Shown in pieces: positions 11,125 through 24,003 of a stretch of 64,000 nucleotides of DNA (positions within the stretch are counted from its first letter, which is position 1; each line of letters begins with the position of its first letter). Below the pieces are notes generated by a model. It was not told the origin of the DNA and searched no databases. It saw nothing but the letters and a program-made list of their open reading frames with translations. The stretch comes from Siphonodentalium dalli (taxonomy: Eukaryota; Mollusca; Scaphopoda; Gadilida; Siphonodentaliidae). The stretch is taken from NCBI GenBank assembly GCA_032622095.1, contig CP136061.1, positions 174,801,692-174,865,691 on the forward strand, read 5' to 3'. The translations under genes were made by a program, and so were the position numbers.

Positions 11125-13520
11125 AAGCCAAGATGGCAGCCAGGGAGTTACTCTATGATCATAGATGAGGATAATTGGTATACATGGAGTTATTGTATGG
11201 TCATGAATGATGTGTGGGTATATAGGGAGTGCCCTGTTGGTAATGGTGGGACGTATATTTATATATGTTGTGGATGTGTTATCATTGGTGGTGTATGGGG
11301 AGTAGATGTATGATCATGGATGGCTTGTATGAGTATGGCATGTATGGAACTTATGAGTGGTCGTATGTGCTGGTATTATTATATCTGGAAGGGCTCACCA
11401 TTGGTGATGTGCATATGTATACCTGGATTGACTCTATGGTCATGGGTATGGCGAATAGGCTGTATGGGCCATGGTGAGGTGAATATGTATACAATGAGTG
11501 ACTGTATGGTCGTGAATGTAGTGAATATGTATACATAGAGTGACTATATGGTCATGTGTCGGGTGTAGGTGTATACCTGGTGTTCATGCATGGTGACCCG
11601 TGGCTGTATCGTCATTTGTGGTATGTACGGGTATAACAAAGTATGGCTGTATTATCAGGTGTACGTGTATAAAGTGGGTAACTATGTTGTCATTTGTGTG
11701 GTGTTTATGTACATATGGAGTGACTGAGGTAATGGGTGTGTTGTACATGTGTACATTGGGTGGCTATCCACAATAACTCAAGGATATGTTAATCAATAGA
11801 GAGGTCATGTCAGAGAGTCATATCACGGAAAGCGATAGCCACCCATTATCACACAGTCATTACATACATACATAAACACCACATACATACCAATATAGTG
11901 ACCCATTGTATACATGTACACCTGACCCATGACCACGGATGACCATACAGCCACGCGTCACAATGCAGGCACACCGGGTATACTCCTAAACATGACCCAT
12001 AACCATATAGTCACTCCTTATATACCCATTCATCTCACCATTGGCCATAAGGTCATCCCCTGTATACATATTCTCCAAACGCGTGTTCAAATAGACAATC
12101 AATATATATATATCAACACCACAACAATGACCATAAAGTCACTTCAATATACATATGCACCTAACCAATTGCCATATAGCCACTCGCTTCATACACATAC
12201 CCTCACCCATGTCACCTGGTATACTCCTTCACCTGACTTATGGCCATATAGCCACCCCGTGTGTACCTATTCAAAACATTCATACATGATCATGGTCAAT
12301 CCATTCATTTTCACCTCAACATTGGCCATGTCACTCCCTGTATCCCTATTTGTCACACCATAGCCGAATAGCCACTCAATATATACTAATACACCCCAGC
12401 CATGTCAGTATAGTCACTCCATGTATGCATATGCACCTCATCCATGGCCATATAGCCACTCTCTATATACACATATCCCTCGCTCATGACAATAAAGCAA
12501 CACATGTGTATACTGGTATAACGTACACATGACCATATCGCTACGAGTCACCAAAGAGGAACACCAGGTATACTCATACGCCTGACACATGACCATGTAG
12601 TCACCCCTGTATAGGTGTTCATTACATTTATGATCATACAGTTACTACTTGTATACCTACATGTACTCATCTCACCATTAACCATACAGTCACTACCTGT
12701 ATACCTATTCGACACACATAGTCATATAACCATTCAATATACATATGCAGCCCACCCTAGACCATAGATTCACTCCAGGTATACATGTAAACCTCACTAA
12801 TGGCCATTCAGCCCTTCCAGATATAAAAAAACCCGCACACACGACCACTCAAACAATCCATACTTGCATATACACCTCACACATGATAATTCAGCATTTC
12901 ACTGTATAATCATACACGCCATCCATGATAATACAGCTGAGCCCTATACACCCACCAGTGATAATACATACACGAGATACATCCCACCCGTTACCACAAG
13001 GACACTCCCTATATACCCACACGCTCGATAATGTCCACCCAGCTTACTCCAGGTATTCATATTCAATCATGACCATACAGTCACTCCACGTATACCTATA
13101 CACATTACCCGTAACCATAAAATCACTCCCTATTTATCCACACACCCCATCCATGATCATAAAGACAACACATTTACATCCCACCATGACCTTACAGTCA
13201 CTCCATATATACATAATCAACACATAGATGACCATGCAGCTATATCCATACACCACACCAATGACCATACAAGCACACCGGGTGCACCCGTACTGGATAT
13301 ACACACTCATACACCATACAGTCACTCCATGCATACCGATTCACCTCACACCTGACCATGACCTCTCCATGTATACTAGATGCATCTTACCATGGACAAC
13401 CCACTCATAACCATATAGTCACTCATTGTATACCTACTCACATCAGTCATGACATACAATAACTCCCTGTATACCTATTCACCTCACATATGATCATAGA
13501 GTAACTCCCTGGCTACGATC
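11125..13520. repeat. Inverted satellite array, unit about 42 bp, 2.4 kb
   Basis: Degenerate units run in one orientation from about 11140 to 11760 (TGACTATATGGTCATG type) and in the opposite orientation from about 11820 to 13510 (CATGACCATATAGTCACTCC type). The centre, near 11790, has inverted TTGGGTGGCTATCC and GATAGCCACCC. The outer edges are also inverted: CCAGGGAGTTACTCTATGAT at 11139 against the reversed form ending near 13513. The open frames 11929-12363 and 12925-13227 are translations of this array, not genes. Confidence 0.9.
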
Positions 13521-14320
13521 TTTTTGACGATGTCAGTGGTGACATTAGTAACAATTAACCATGGTGCATCAGACATGTTAGTATTCAATGTATAGAATGC
13601 AGAATTGCCAATTTTATACATCAACCACAACGTGTAAGCGATTGCAGGACACGCTGGTGTAATATTTACCATTTTCCTTATTATGGCGGCCATATTGGCA
13701 GCCATTTTGAGCCAAAGTAAGAATTTTGGTTCCAGTGATTTGGAATATTCATAGGTAATGATATGCCTCACTTACATTACAAAGTTCTGTTCATTTCTTG
13801 TTGAAATATGTCTAGAATCCCAATTGTGATTTTTGTGTGAAATTTTATACCTCATATTGTAAAATCTAATATTTGAGGGATCGGAAGGGGTTAGGACCCC
13901 AATAATTGCATATTTAATTGCTCCAATGATCAGTTAATATACAAAATACAAAATAAAGTTGCATTACTCAACTAGTTCCAAACAGCATGAATTGATCTAG
14001 AAGATATTTGTGAAAAAATGTCATATTTTCAACTTCCGGCAGCCTTTTTGGCAGCCATCTTGGATGGTGAGTTTCAATATCGGCCCAAAAAAGTTTCAAT
14101 ATGTCTTAGCTTCACGAAAATATATACATTTGTATACAATTTACTAGATTTTCCCGCTATAATTTGCATTAAACTGACTTAGGGTCTGGTCTGAAAAACG
14201 GCGACCATGATGGACGCCATCTTGTCTGGAGTCTAAAAGGCCACTTTTTTTTCTTGTTAACATTGCTTAAAAGTTGAAGGACATAATAAGGAACAAAATG
14301 AGTGAGGTGAAGTTAAGTCC
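13500..14320 (+). repeat. Interspersed repeat, uninterrupted copy of the one at 42140-45680
   Basis: Contains TAACAATTAACCATGG, ATTTACCATTTTCC, GATATGCCTCACTTACATT and CTTCCGGCAGCC in the same order as 42280-42456 plus 45320-45640. It therefore provides an empty-site reference for element C. Confidence 0.85.
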
Positions 14321-14840
14321 CAGGGGGGGGGGGGGGGGTGCAAGGGTACCCCTACTAGCTCCCGGACTATATATTGTAAGCAATTTGATTTAGTATGAAA
14401 CTATGAACTCTCTTGGTTTCAGTATTAAATTAATTTGACGGAGAAAGAATCGGGTGGAGTGCCTGCGAGAAAAGGCTACAGAGAAAACTAAGCGTTTGAA
14501 GAAAATTCAGATGAAATCTCCACCATGTTGTTAGCTATTTCCCTTACCGGAGAGCAGAAAGCAGAGTATAAATTCTCTGATGGAAACTGTTTGATATTTG
14601 GCATAATCCCTAACACCCATGGGCTCATATCCACCAACTGGGTTTATATATGGTCCAGGTAGATTACACCAGGCGAGGCTCAATGCGAAGCTGTCTGGTT
14701 GTCGATCAGACTGATCAAGTTGATTTGACGGCTATCACAATTGTTAATAGCCCTCGAATGTAACAGTATACTTGCTTGGTCCATTTAAATTATCAGCAAC
14801 ATTTTTTTGTGTATTTACGTCCACATTCTTGAACTTACAA
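14320..14840. other. Stretch without recognised gene
   Basis: Opens with a run of 15 or so G bases at 14322-14338. I see no splice-bounded open frame resembling midasin, and no other repeat. Confidence 0.4.
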
Positions 14841-14844
14841 TCCA

Positions 14845-14968
14845 CCAGCCCAACTATATCTTCTACACTCATTTCAGCCCAACTATATCTTCTACACTCA
14901 TTCCAGCCCAACTATATCTTCTACACTCATTCCACCAGCCCAACTATATCTTCTACACTCATTCCGCA
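14845..14968 (+). repeat. Tandem repeat, four copies of about 28-31 bp
   Basis: Four copies of CAGCCCAACTATATCTTCTA followed by CACTCATTCC, separated by 0-4 extra bases. The open frames covering it are simple translations of the repeat. Confidence 0.95.
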
Positions 14969-15268
14969 GAAAGGTTCAATATGAGTCTCCTCCTCTATTT
15001 GCAGATTTTATCAGGTGAGTGTTCACGATTTAGTTGTGAGGTGGTGTCAATTGATAAATGGCAATTATGATAGATTGGGTCAATCACGTCAACGATAGAG
15101 TGTTTTGTAAATGCTATATCGAAGATACCTTGTGGGTTCAGCTGCTACCAAATAAAATATCGGGTTTATAACATTAAACCCAGTTGGTGAATATGAGCCT
15201 AGGATGTTTTGACATCACTTCTATGTTAACCCATTTCATTTAATTCAGATCATTAAATTGTTTTGCAG

Positions 15269-15511
15269 GTAGTTTCACAGATGGAGAGTATGATCAATAT
15301 CATTCAGAATTCTGTTGAAGCAGAATTCAATTTGGAAGATGGACATCAGAGACCACTAATGTACTCCCAGTTGAATGAGCGAAGCAGTTTGTTACTGGAA
15401 CAATATAAAGACATTTTGGAATATATGTTTCTTCAAAAGATCCAAGTTCACAGGTCTACAGCTAAAATCACATCCATTCTGTTAACAATATTCTCAGAAC
15501 TCGTGATGAAG
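15269..15511 (+). CDS. MDN1: Midasin (MDN1) internal exon, end of linker region
   Basis: This is an open 81-codon exon in phase 0 at both ends. It follows TTTTGCAG and is followed by a GTTTGT donor; a second in-frame acceptor lies 12 bases further in, at CACAG. The peptide is helical and non-repetitive, ending HRSTAKITSILLTIFSELVMK just before the next exon's GFCLPAEF. In midasins this is the junction between the long alpha-helical linker and the acidic segment (established knowledge of the family, recalled rather than searched). Midasin is a nuclear AAA+ ATPase that removes assembly factors from pre-60S ribosomes. On its own the exon would be hard to name. The assignment rests on matching phase and on continuity with the next four exons. 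Earlier exons must lie upstream of the window or are unrecognised in it. Confidence 0.8.
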
Positions 15512-15958
15512 GTTTGTATTTCTTAGCTCAAGTTGACATATGCAGTATAAACTATTACCATGACATTGTGTCCGTCATCCGCATGTTTATACATATATTA
15601 GTATATCCATAATTATAACCCCCCCCCCCCAATCCAAAAGATGGAGGGTATACGGGATTACATATGACCGTGCATCCATCCATCTGCTCATATATCTCAA
15701 CCATCAGTTAAATTTATTGGATCTCGGTGAAATTTGGTATGCAGGTTTGGCACAAGGAGGGCTTTCAAAAGAGTGTTCATTGACATTGTTCACATTTTCC
15801 GTTCAACAGTTATCCATTTTTAGCTTGGGGGTGGGGTGTGTTGGGGGTGGTTGTGTGTTGTGTTTTGGGGTCATTCGGAAAAAAAACATGGCCACCAATG
15901 GCAATTTTGGATTTCAAAATGCAATCTATTAGCATGGGCTACAGGCCATACTGTTTTT

Positions 15959-16335
15959 AGCTCACCTGAGACGAAGTCTCCGGTGGAGCTATAGTCATCA
16001 CTCCTCGTCCGTCCATCGTCCATCCGTCAACAATTCTTTGATCATCTTCTCCTCTGGAACCATAAAACCGAATGCGTTCATATTTGGTGTTGATGTTCCC
16101 TAGGTGGATCTCATTCAGATTTGTTCAAATGAGGACACTGGGTCAAATAGTTGCGAAGCCAGTGCCATAACTCTGTAATTCTTACAACGACTTCTTCTCA
16201 AATTTCAGTGGGCCGAATGGGTTCATATTTGGTACAAAGGGTCCTTGGGGGACTGTTATTCAGATTTGTTCAAATGAGGTCACTGGGTCGAATGTGGGCG
16301 GAGCCAGTGACATAACTCAAAAAAAATTTGGAATT
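15959..16335 (+). repeat. AGCTCACCTGAG-family repeat, copy 3
   Basis: Opens with the family head and contains two internal units (TTCATATTTGGTGTTGATG and TTCATATTTGGTACAAAGG). It follows a C run at 15620-15630 and a short repeat with AATTTGGTATGCAGGTTTGG that also occurs near 26840. Confidence 0.85.
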
Positions 16336-16734
16336 TTGGAATTTTCACCTTACTCAATTTAACAAACAAAACATTTATATTTTAATCATTTTTATAAAAT
16401 TTGAAAAAAGTGACACCATTATAACATCTGCAGAGTTATGAAACATTAATCTTCTGAAATTGCCGAAATATTCCTTTACCCATCCCCCTCCCACATGGCC
16501 CAGACCCACCTCACCCCATCCCCCACCCCCACCCTGCAGTGTACTGCACCCAACCAACATCCCTTCCAAATCTCCAGTTTCCACTTAATACCTGTTCTAT
16601 TAAAGTTGCAGATATATCTTTGTGGATAGACGGAGAGAGACACAGGTCATTAATCTAGATTAGAATAATATGTCATCTAGCAGCTTGTGTAAACATTGTA
16701 ACTGCTAGCAATTTTAAACAAACTCCCTGAATTT

Positions 16735-17150
16735 AGTGTGTCTAATATTTGCAGAATGAGGTCCCCAGAGGGTGAATTTATTGTTGCTACCCTGTACAGC
16801 AGGCTAGCATCACCAAATACACCCTACATGGACTTAATTCTGCTTAGGCATCATCTTCTTGGAAGTATCTTAAGTATCAAATTGAAATTTTGTTTCAGTT
16901 AATTTTTGACTTCTGTTCAGTTTCTATGTCCCCCTAATTTTCAGAAGATAAAATGCATAATTGAGGTGCTCAATGGGTGTGCATTACCAACTTCAATCTG
17001 TTCCTAGGTTTCCCATGGCTGGTGAGGCCTAATCAGACTGAGGATGAATCTGGTGATGCTAGCCCGCCTTGCAGAATATTGTCATTAAATTCACCTTTTG
17101 GGACCTCATTCTGCAAATGTCAGACACACTATATTCAGACTTGGCTGGCA
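16735..17150. mobile_element. MITE-like palindromic element
   Basis: GTGTGTCTAATATTTGCAGA at the left pairs with the inverted TCTGCAAATGTCAGACACAC at the right. Inner halves carry the CCCCAGAGGGTGAATT stem. Same family as 4063-4318; a further half-copy lies at 17545-17650. Confidence 0.8.
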
Positions 17151-17199
17151 TATTATTTTCTTAACCACGCTTGCTCATACCGATGAAATCATACCCTGA

Positions 17200-18205
17200 A
17201 GAAACATTGGGGGGGTGTATATTGGCTTGAATTTGTCTTCTGTCTGTCAGGCGGTCCTTCCACCCGTCTGTCTGTTGGGATGTCTATCCATACATCTATC
17301 AACATTTGTTTTCATCTCCATATTAATGACCAAATATGTTTATATATCTCAGTGTGCATGTTCTCTAGGTGACTCACAATCAGATCTGTTCAAATAAGTT
17401 CATCAGATCAAATAGGTGCAAAGCTAGGGCCATAACTCTTTCCCTCCATAGTAAATCTTAAAATAATTTCTTTTCAAGAACCATTAAGCCTATATTAGCT
17501 TATATTTGGTATTGATAGGCCTTTGGTGACCGGGTTCAGATTTGTAGGAAATGAGGTCCCCAGAGGGTGAATTCGTTGATGATATTCCACCTTGGGGAAT
17601 AGTGTCATGAAATTCACCTTTTGGGGACCTCATTCGGCAAAGATCAGACATATCAAATACATACTTGGCTGTTCCAATATTATTTTCTTAACCACCACTT
17701 ATCCAGGTGAAATCATATCCTATTGAATATGGTTCTAATAGGGGCAGAGCTAAGAGATTTAACTCTCCTCTATCCTCTTTGGTACTGGTATAATAATATT
17801 GATTTCTAGGCAGCCTGGGTGGGGGCATTGTTTGAGGCAATGGGGAAGGAGTGTAGAGGGGTGGTGTTTTGACCCCCTACTTTGATAAAAATTTAAACAG
17901 TTGAAAATTTCATGCCTGATATAACATTTGTTGTAGATTAGATGTTCACATAAAAATAGGTTAGAATTGTTCTCATAGTTTGGTTTTATTTTCCAACATG
18001 AATATTTTTATACCAACAGTCCATATGTTCCTACTTCAGGTTAAACTGTTGAACCAAATTTGCCACAAATTTTAACTTTATGGGGTTAGTAATTTCAAAC
18101 GTTTGAGAGAGAGCTTGAAGTACTGGTACCAGTTGTAAAATTCAACCTAAGAGGGATGTGCAAAATGATTTTTGTGAACTTAGTGGTGTGGTATGGTTGT
18201 CTTCT
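17200..18205. other. Repeat fragments, no gene
   Basis: Truncated AGCTCACCTGAG-family internal units (17335-17540), one MITE half-copy, then about 450 bases (17760-18205) in which I see nothing recognisable. Confidence 0.5.
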
Positions 18206-18209
18206 TTAA

Positions 18210-18298
18210 CTGATTGCACGCCGGCGACGAGATAACTCGTCGCCCGACATCATGACGTTGCACGCCGGCGACAAGATATCTCGTCGCCCGGATTTACG
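18210..18298. repeat. piggyBac left terminal and subterminal inverted repeats
   Basis: Two copies of GCACGCCGGCGAC at 18217 and 18265, each followed by a short hairpin (GACGAGATAACTCGTC and GACAAGATATCTCGTC). These look like the transposase recognition end. Confidence 0.8.
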
Positions 18299-18446
18299 TT
18301 TTGTCCTTTCCGTTTCCCAATGCTCGGTTTACGTTTCATGTACCTCTATATGTCGTCTGCTAATTAAAAAATATTATACAAACGTTCTTCACGATATTAT
18401 CTAGTTCTGATATATTAACCATTCTGATAGTTTTATCATATGATTC

Positions 18447-20259
18447 ATGGTAAGAGGCATGTTGAACGCCGCGTCAGCAACCCGGCCCATGCGTGAAGTG
18501 AGAAGACCGCGTCGATTTACCGTTGACGATGTTATTGAACTATGCTGTAACTCCGATTTGGAAAATCCCTCTTCCGATAATAGCTCCTCATGTGATGATA
18601 GTGATGACGGATTATACGACGACGACCTAAATTTACGGCAGCCCACATCATCCACTTTGCCCAACACTTCAGTATGGAAGGTTGCGAGCAGAACTAAACA
18701 GGCCGCTACACTCCCCACTTTTCAAGGGACACCAGGGATTCAGATAGATATACCAAAGGACGCAACTCCAATAACATACTTCGAGCATTTTATAGGCGAA
18801 TCTATCTACCAACTAATGTCAGTGGAAACAAATACATATGCAAGACAATACCTCAAAAGGGTTACACTGAAACCAGAAAGTCGCCTTCAGAAATGGCATG
18901 ATACCGACCCCAATGAAATGAAGTTGTTCATATTTGTTTGGTATTTTCTATGGGGTTGGTAGACAAGCCTTGGCTTGAAAGTTATTGGAAAACAGAGGGA
19001 TTAATATCAACTCCAAACTTTGCAAGTGCAATGACAAGAAACAGGTTTCAACTTATAATGACATTTCTGCACTTCAATGACAATGACAAAGGAACCAACA
19101 GGCGACAAATTGGTGAAGCTGCAGCCTCTTATTTCACACATGCATACAAAGTTTCCCGAATTATATTATCCGGAGAAAAACTTGTCAATAGACGAAACCT
19201 TAGTACCCTGGACCGGGAGGCTCGGTTTCAAGCAGTACATTCCGATCAAACCCCACAAGTATGGAATTAAATTATTCCAGTTGTGTGAATTGGACTCTGG
19301 CTATTCGCTAAACTTTTCAATATATACAGGCAAAAGTAGTTCAAGTACAGAAGACGGCATGAGCAAGACAGAGACAGTGGTTCTAAAGTTGATGCGACCA
19401 TACCTGGACAAAGGACATTGTTTGTACATGGACAACTTCTACACAAGCATTCCCTTATTTGAAAAGTTACTTGAAAAAGAAACAACAGCGTGTGGAACAA
19501 TAAAAAAATCAAGAAAAGGTGTACCCCATGATGTTGTCAATCTAAATATCAATAAAGGTGAGGTAAATGCTCGAGCAATGGGTGACGTCATGTTCATGAA
19601 ATGGCATGACAAGAAAGATGTTTACATTCTGAGTACGGAACACGGACGAGAGATAGTGGACACATCGAAAATAGACACAACAAGTTGTGAAAAAACCGCT
19701 TGCTATTGTTCAGTGTAACAAACATATGAATGGTGTTGACACTTCGGATAAAAATGTCCAGTACTTTTCAGCCAGACGTAAAAGTGTCAAATGGTACAAA
19801 TGCCTCGCCATGTACCTAATCAACTTGTGCAGGGTGCAGGCATATGTTTTGTACAAGAAGAACACGGATAAGATCCGCCCGCTTCGGCAGTTTGAGTGTA
19901 CATTGAATCTCACGGAAGAATTACACATGAGTAGTACCCCTGCAAATCCATGTAGGAACATTGTAATTCACCGAAATGAGGAAGGTCGTTTGGTGGGGCG
20001 TCATTTTCCTACACCTCTACCACCTACAACCAAGTCTCCATATCCAACTAAAAGATGTACTTGTTGCTGCATTTCTACTGGGGAGAAGCGTACCAAGGGT
20101 GTGTCCACACCCCGCAGACGCGAGAGCCGATATTGGTGCTTCAAATGTGGTGTGGGTTTATGTGTGTACCCATGTTTTGAATTTTACCACACCCACGTTG
20201 ATTACAAAAGGGCTGCTGCTGACTTTTTCAATGAATCTTCTAGTCAAGAGAGCCAATAG
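18447..20259 (+). pseudogene. piggyBac transposase, frameshifted
   Basis: Homology runs through three frame changes (near 18950, 19090 and 19690), so no intact protein is encoded unless these are sequencing errors. The N-terminus is acidic and Ser/Asp rich, followed by the DDE domain. The three catalytic aspartates of the family are all present: in IDETLVPW (codon at 19191), YMDNFYTS (19431) and NGVDTSD (19738). Their spacing of about 80 and 102 codons matches the family (268/346/447 in the moth enzyme). The C-terminus has the Cys/His cluster (CTCCC ... CFKCGVGLC ... PC ... YHTH) typical of the piggyBac zinc-binding tail. The family cuts and pastes DNA at TTAA. Decay appears modest, which suggests a fairly young insertion. 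Confidence 0.93.
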
Positions 20260-20631
20260 GACAATCTTGAGTTGACATTGCGTTGACGTTACTTATTGGA
20301 TGCATGTTTATGTGTCGTGTATGCCTCGGTCATCTTGTTCCGCTGTAAATGGACGTATAATGACTACAAATTGAATTGTCTTTACAAGTATATATTTACA
20401 GTATAATTATCGTCAATTTCAATAGCTGTTTTAATTCGTTATTTACCCCGTCCCTTTCATCTTGTCACATGTGAAAACATGTGAAAGCCGTCCACTATAT
20501 CATGTGTAAATATGGATACATATCACTTCGCCAATAGTCGTTCAGCATGATCAATTAAGGCAGATGTTATTTTAGCCTAGCCTATAACGTTTCATATATT
20601 TGGCACAAAATAACTGACCTCATAACTATTA

Positions 20632-21106
20632 GGGGAGATCCGGGCAAAGCGAATCACGCAAGATTTTCTTGTATAAAATGCAACAGGCAATCAGAAATAT
20701 TAGCAGTCTCAGTTCTATTAAGTATAGGATGCAAATCGGATCACCACATCCGGCAAAGCGGATTGATCAGCAAACGAATCCTTCTGAAAATGTAATAATA
20801 TTATAACTAATCATATGCTTTATAGTTTTATTTTTGACACTTAGGCCTATACATATTTATTGCAAATAATTAAAACGCATAATAATTAATTTGGTGAAAA
20901 TCGTAAAATGCCGACGAAAATGTTTTACTTGGGTACACAATTTTAGTATACTTGGGTACACAATTTATAAAAACTAACACAACACGAAACGACCTTATTT
21001 TAAAATACGAATAGAATCGGAATAATTTGCTCAGCCTAGTATTGAAATACAGATGTAATAAAAGTGATCGGCTTTGCCCGGGCGATCCATTTTGCGCGGT
21101 CTCCCC
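20632..21106. mobile_element. Element H: small inverted-repeat element with GGGCAAAGCG words
   Basis: The left end GGGGAGATCCGGGCAAAGCG is matched by an inverted right end (GGCTTTGCCCGGGCGATCC to GTCTCCCC). Related words CCGGCAAAGCGGAT occur inside. Termini begin GGGGAG like the TAA/TTA elements further on, but the bases flanking it (TTA left, TGC right) do not form a duplication, so the boundary is uncertain. Confidence 0.6.
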
Positions 21107-23997
21107 TGCATATAAATACCAGCATATATAGCTAGTTTGACACCCATGTAAACTACACGTCGAATTATTCCGTAAGTGGATAATCCCTGCAAATCACACG
21201 TGGCTACTAAATCCGTATTATGCGACATTAAATTTTTTCACCAAGAATGTCGGGATCTGAAGAGGTTCTCGCGTGATAGAGTTATCTCTCGTTGGAGATG
21301 ATTGACATGCTGCAGCATCATTTTGGCCTGTTCAATGTTATTGTTTGCGTTTTAGATGGTGTATGTGTGTCCATAATGTACATTATGCGTGTGTTGACTG
21401 TATTGCATGTGTATTTTGCCCAAATAACGCATAAAAAAAGCATTTATAAATTTATAAAGTAACTCCCAAAGCCACACCTTATCACGATGCATATGTGAAT
21501 GAGTACGTACGTCTCCCGTAATGTGAAGAAACGTCGCATTTATTTATTTGAGATTTGTGCAGGTTAGAGTTCATTCTGCGTTATTCTGAGAAACAGAACT
21601 ATCCATATTCATTTGAAAATGGTCTTGATTAAGCCAGAATGAATTGTAATTGGCAAAACGCTGCAATTAAAAATGTAAAATTTAGTTAAGAAAATACACG
21701 TGCCGGCAGAGTTCTGACATCGCTTAGCGAGGTGACTGAACTCTGTTTTGCAGCTTGACACACAAGTAGTGACCACAAGCATTGTATCGCATTGTATCGC
21801 ATAATGTGGTATTCACCGTATTCTACCGCTGAACAAGAACAGATCTTGTTTCATTTTGCCATAACGTGGTCATGCAGTATTGACACCAGGGGGTGGTAGC
21901 ATTTGCACTTTGTTGCAGTACGTCCAACAAATGCAGTCACAATGGTAAGCCGTTTCATTTTTTTTGAGTAATCATTAGGTAACCCAACAATGCCACTATC
22001 GTGGATCAAATATATTTAGTAAACGTGTTTTTAAATTTATTATACATATATTTGAAGAAAAAAAAATTCTAGAACAATAGGCATATAGTGTGTGTCTTAT
22101 TTTCACCAAAACAATACACAAGTTGCCATGTTCTAAAAATAATACAGTATAAAGTAGGCCCAAAATCACATATACGTAAATACGAAATACCTTATATGAT
22201 GACAGCGGATATATATGTATATATATTCTGCATTAATTTGCAGCGTTGACAATTAAAGCATTCAATGTCAAGAGAACCACACGTCTCCCTATAAAAACAT
22301 ACATGTACTGATATGCAATTAATGGATCTCATGAGCAAGAACATCTGTGATGAGTCAGGGTTTCCGCTAGGCCAGCTACGGGTTCGTCCCACGGACCCAT
22401 TCCCCTCGTCGGTCGTTGCATGAATTCCCGCTCATACACAAATAAATGACGTTATTAAAAACTTATTCAGTCTTGTCTGTGTCGACAGGCTATATATCTA
22501 CACTTATTTTCATTAATATTGACAAAATGAAATCGACACAGTCCATCTCCCAAAAAACAATAAGAATAGCACGCAAATACATTGGAGCAAAACATCGAAT
22601 GCGGCAAACATCAAAGGCGGCAAACATCAATGCCATCAGAATAAGCTGAGCAAACTCCGTGCGGTAAGCCGAATTGCTCGAGCTTCATGTGCGTTAGCTG
22701 CAGACTTATTTCGTCAGCAAATCGGTGCCATAAATGGGTCTGTTTTTTGTTTACGTCGCGTTCAGTTCAGCGCAAACTAACCATGAGTCATAAAAAGGAT
22801 ATATAAAAAAGGAAATTACGCCCAGAAGATACGGTCAATAATAGTTTCGTTGTCCCGCCTGGGTCCCCAAGCAAAATCAACGACGCACATGTTCATATTT
22901 CCCGCCAAAACTCAATTATATTTCATAACACGTTGGTGATGAACCAGGATGAACGGGTATTCTCATCCATTGGCCACATAGCAAATACGATATACATGTA
23001 TAGAGCACAACTTCATGTAATCCGGTATTTTGGCATACGACCTTTCACCATCATCTAAACATTTAATTGTTCTGGTATCAGCATCCATAGCCTATATCTT
23101 TCTCTAAAGTTCGCGTCATTGATAAAGGATAAAGCTAGAACAAGTGGATCATGCATGGATAATGAGATTATCAGACTTATAAAAATGAATGAAAACACTG
23201 AATATCGTTTATAACAAACAGTCTCTGATAAGTTGCGTGACTTGGAGCCAGTTATTTTATGATTTTCAGCCATTCAATATCCATGACATGTGCTTATTTC
23301 GAGGCTTGTACAGCCGGCATCTTCGGTAATATGGGTCTATTTCGTAGGTATTTTAAAACTATACTTTATGCTGTGTTATTTTATAGAACATGTTAGTTTG
23401 TGAATTGTTTTACAACATTAGCCACGGCTGTCTTGTTTCATAGAATATTCCATAATAACACAGTATAAACTATAGTTTTGAAAATAGCTTCGAAATACAT
23501 TGGACGAAAAATGGCGACATTGACGGGTTTCAATGGATAAACTTGAGATGGCAAACATGCTTATTATAAGCAATGTTGTACGACACCTGGTAATTCAATG
23601 CACCATTTGAAACTAAAAATGGCGAAAGTCCTCGGGTATTCATGGTTTCGTCAGGGTTTGTCAAGTGATCGAAATGAGATCGTAAAAAATACGTTATTTA
23701 TATAATTGTATTTCTCCAAACCATGATATGTGAATTTTATTCATTTCTATTGACGATTAAAATTACAACCAGTATAAAATAAATAAATAGTATTCAAATA
23801 ATTCAAATTCAATTCCCATTTATATATATAGGCTTACATTGTTTGATATCATAATCTCGGGATGTGAAATCACTGGCAAGTCAACCGATCATCCATGCGT
23901 ATCGCTTATTTTGGGTACTTGTTGCAGTGAAGATGGTCCAATGAATGTTTTAAATGAGCACGCAGATCAGAACTTTTTTATGTTAAATATTACACAC
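21107..23997. other. Unexplained interior of the piggyBac element
   Basis: No open frame longer than about 70 codons and no known domain. An imperfect inverted repeat lies at about 23335-23500 (arms containing ATTTTAAAACTATA and TATAGTTTTGAAAAT). It may be extra cargo or the remains of a further insertion. Confidence 0.4.
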
Positions 23998-24003
23998 GAT
24001 GTG

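Larger units (their letters stand above)
1..15268 (+). other. Probable MDN1 intron or upstream sequence, no exon recognised
   Basis: Exon 15269 starts with an acceptor in phase 0, so at least one exon lies upstream. I checked the plus-strand open frames here (for example 668-877, 1700-1954, 5022-5315) and found none that is both flanked by splice sites and midasin-like. The stretch is filled by repeats described separately. The first 40 bases match the end of the 175-bp satellite seen at 25.7, 47.2 and 61 kb. Confidence 0.5.

Noticed and set aside
11929-13227. Open frames of 100-144 codons rich in His, Thr, Tyr and Pro
   Set aside because: They are translations of the degenerate 42-bp satellite; no splice sites or domain, and composition follows the repeat.
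20632-21106. Element H as a member of the TAA/TTA family
   Set aside because: The ends are similar (GGGGAG) but the flanking triplets TTA and TGC do not match; kept only as a low-confidence inverted-repeat element.
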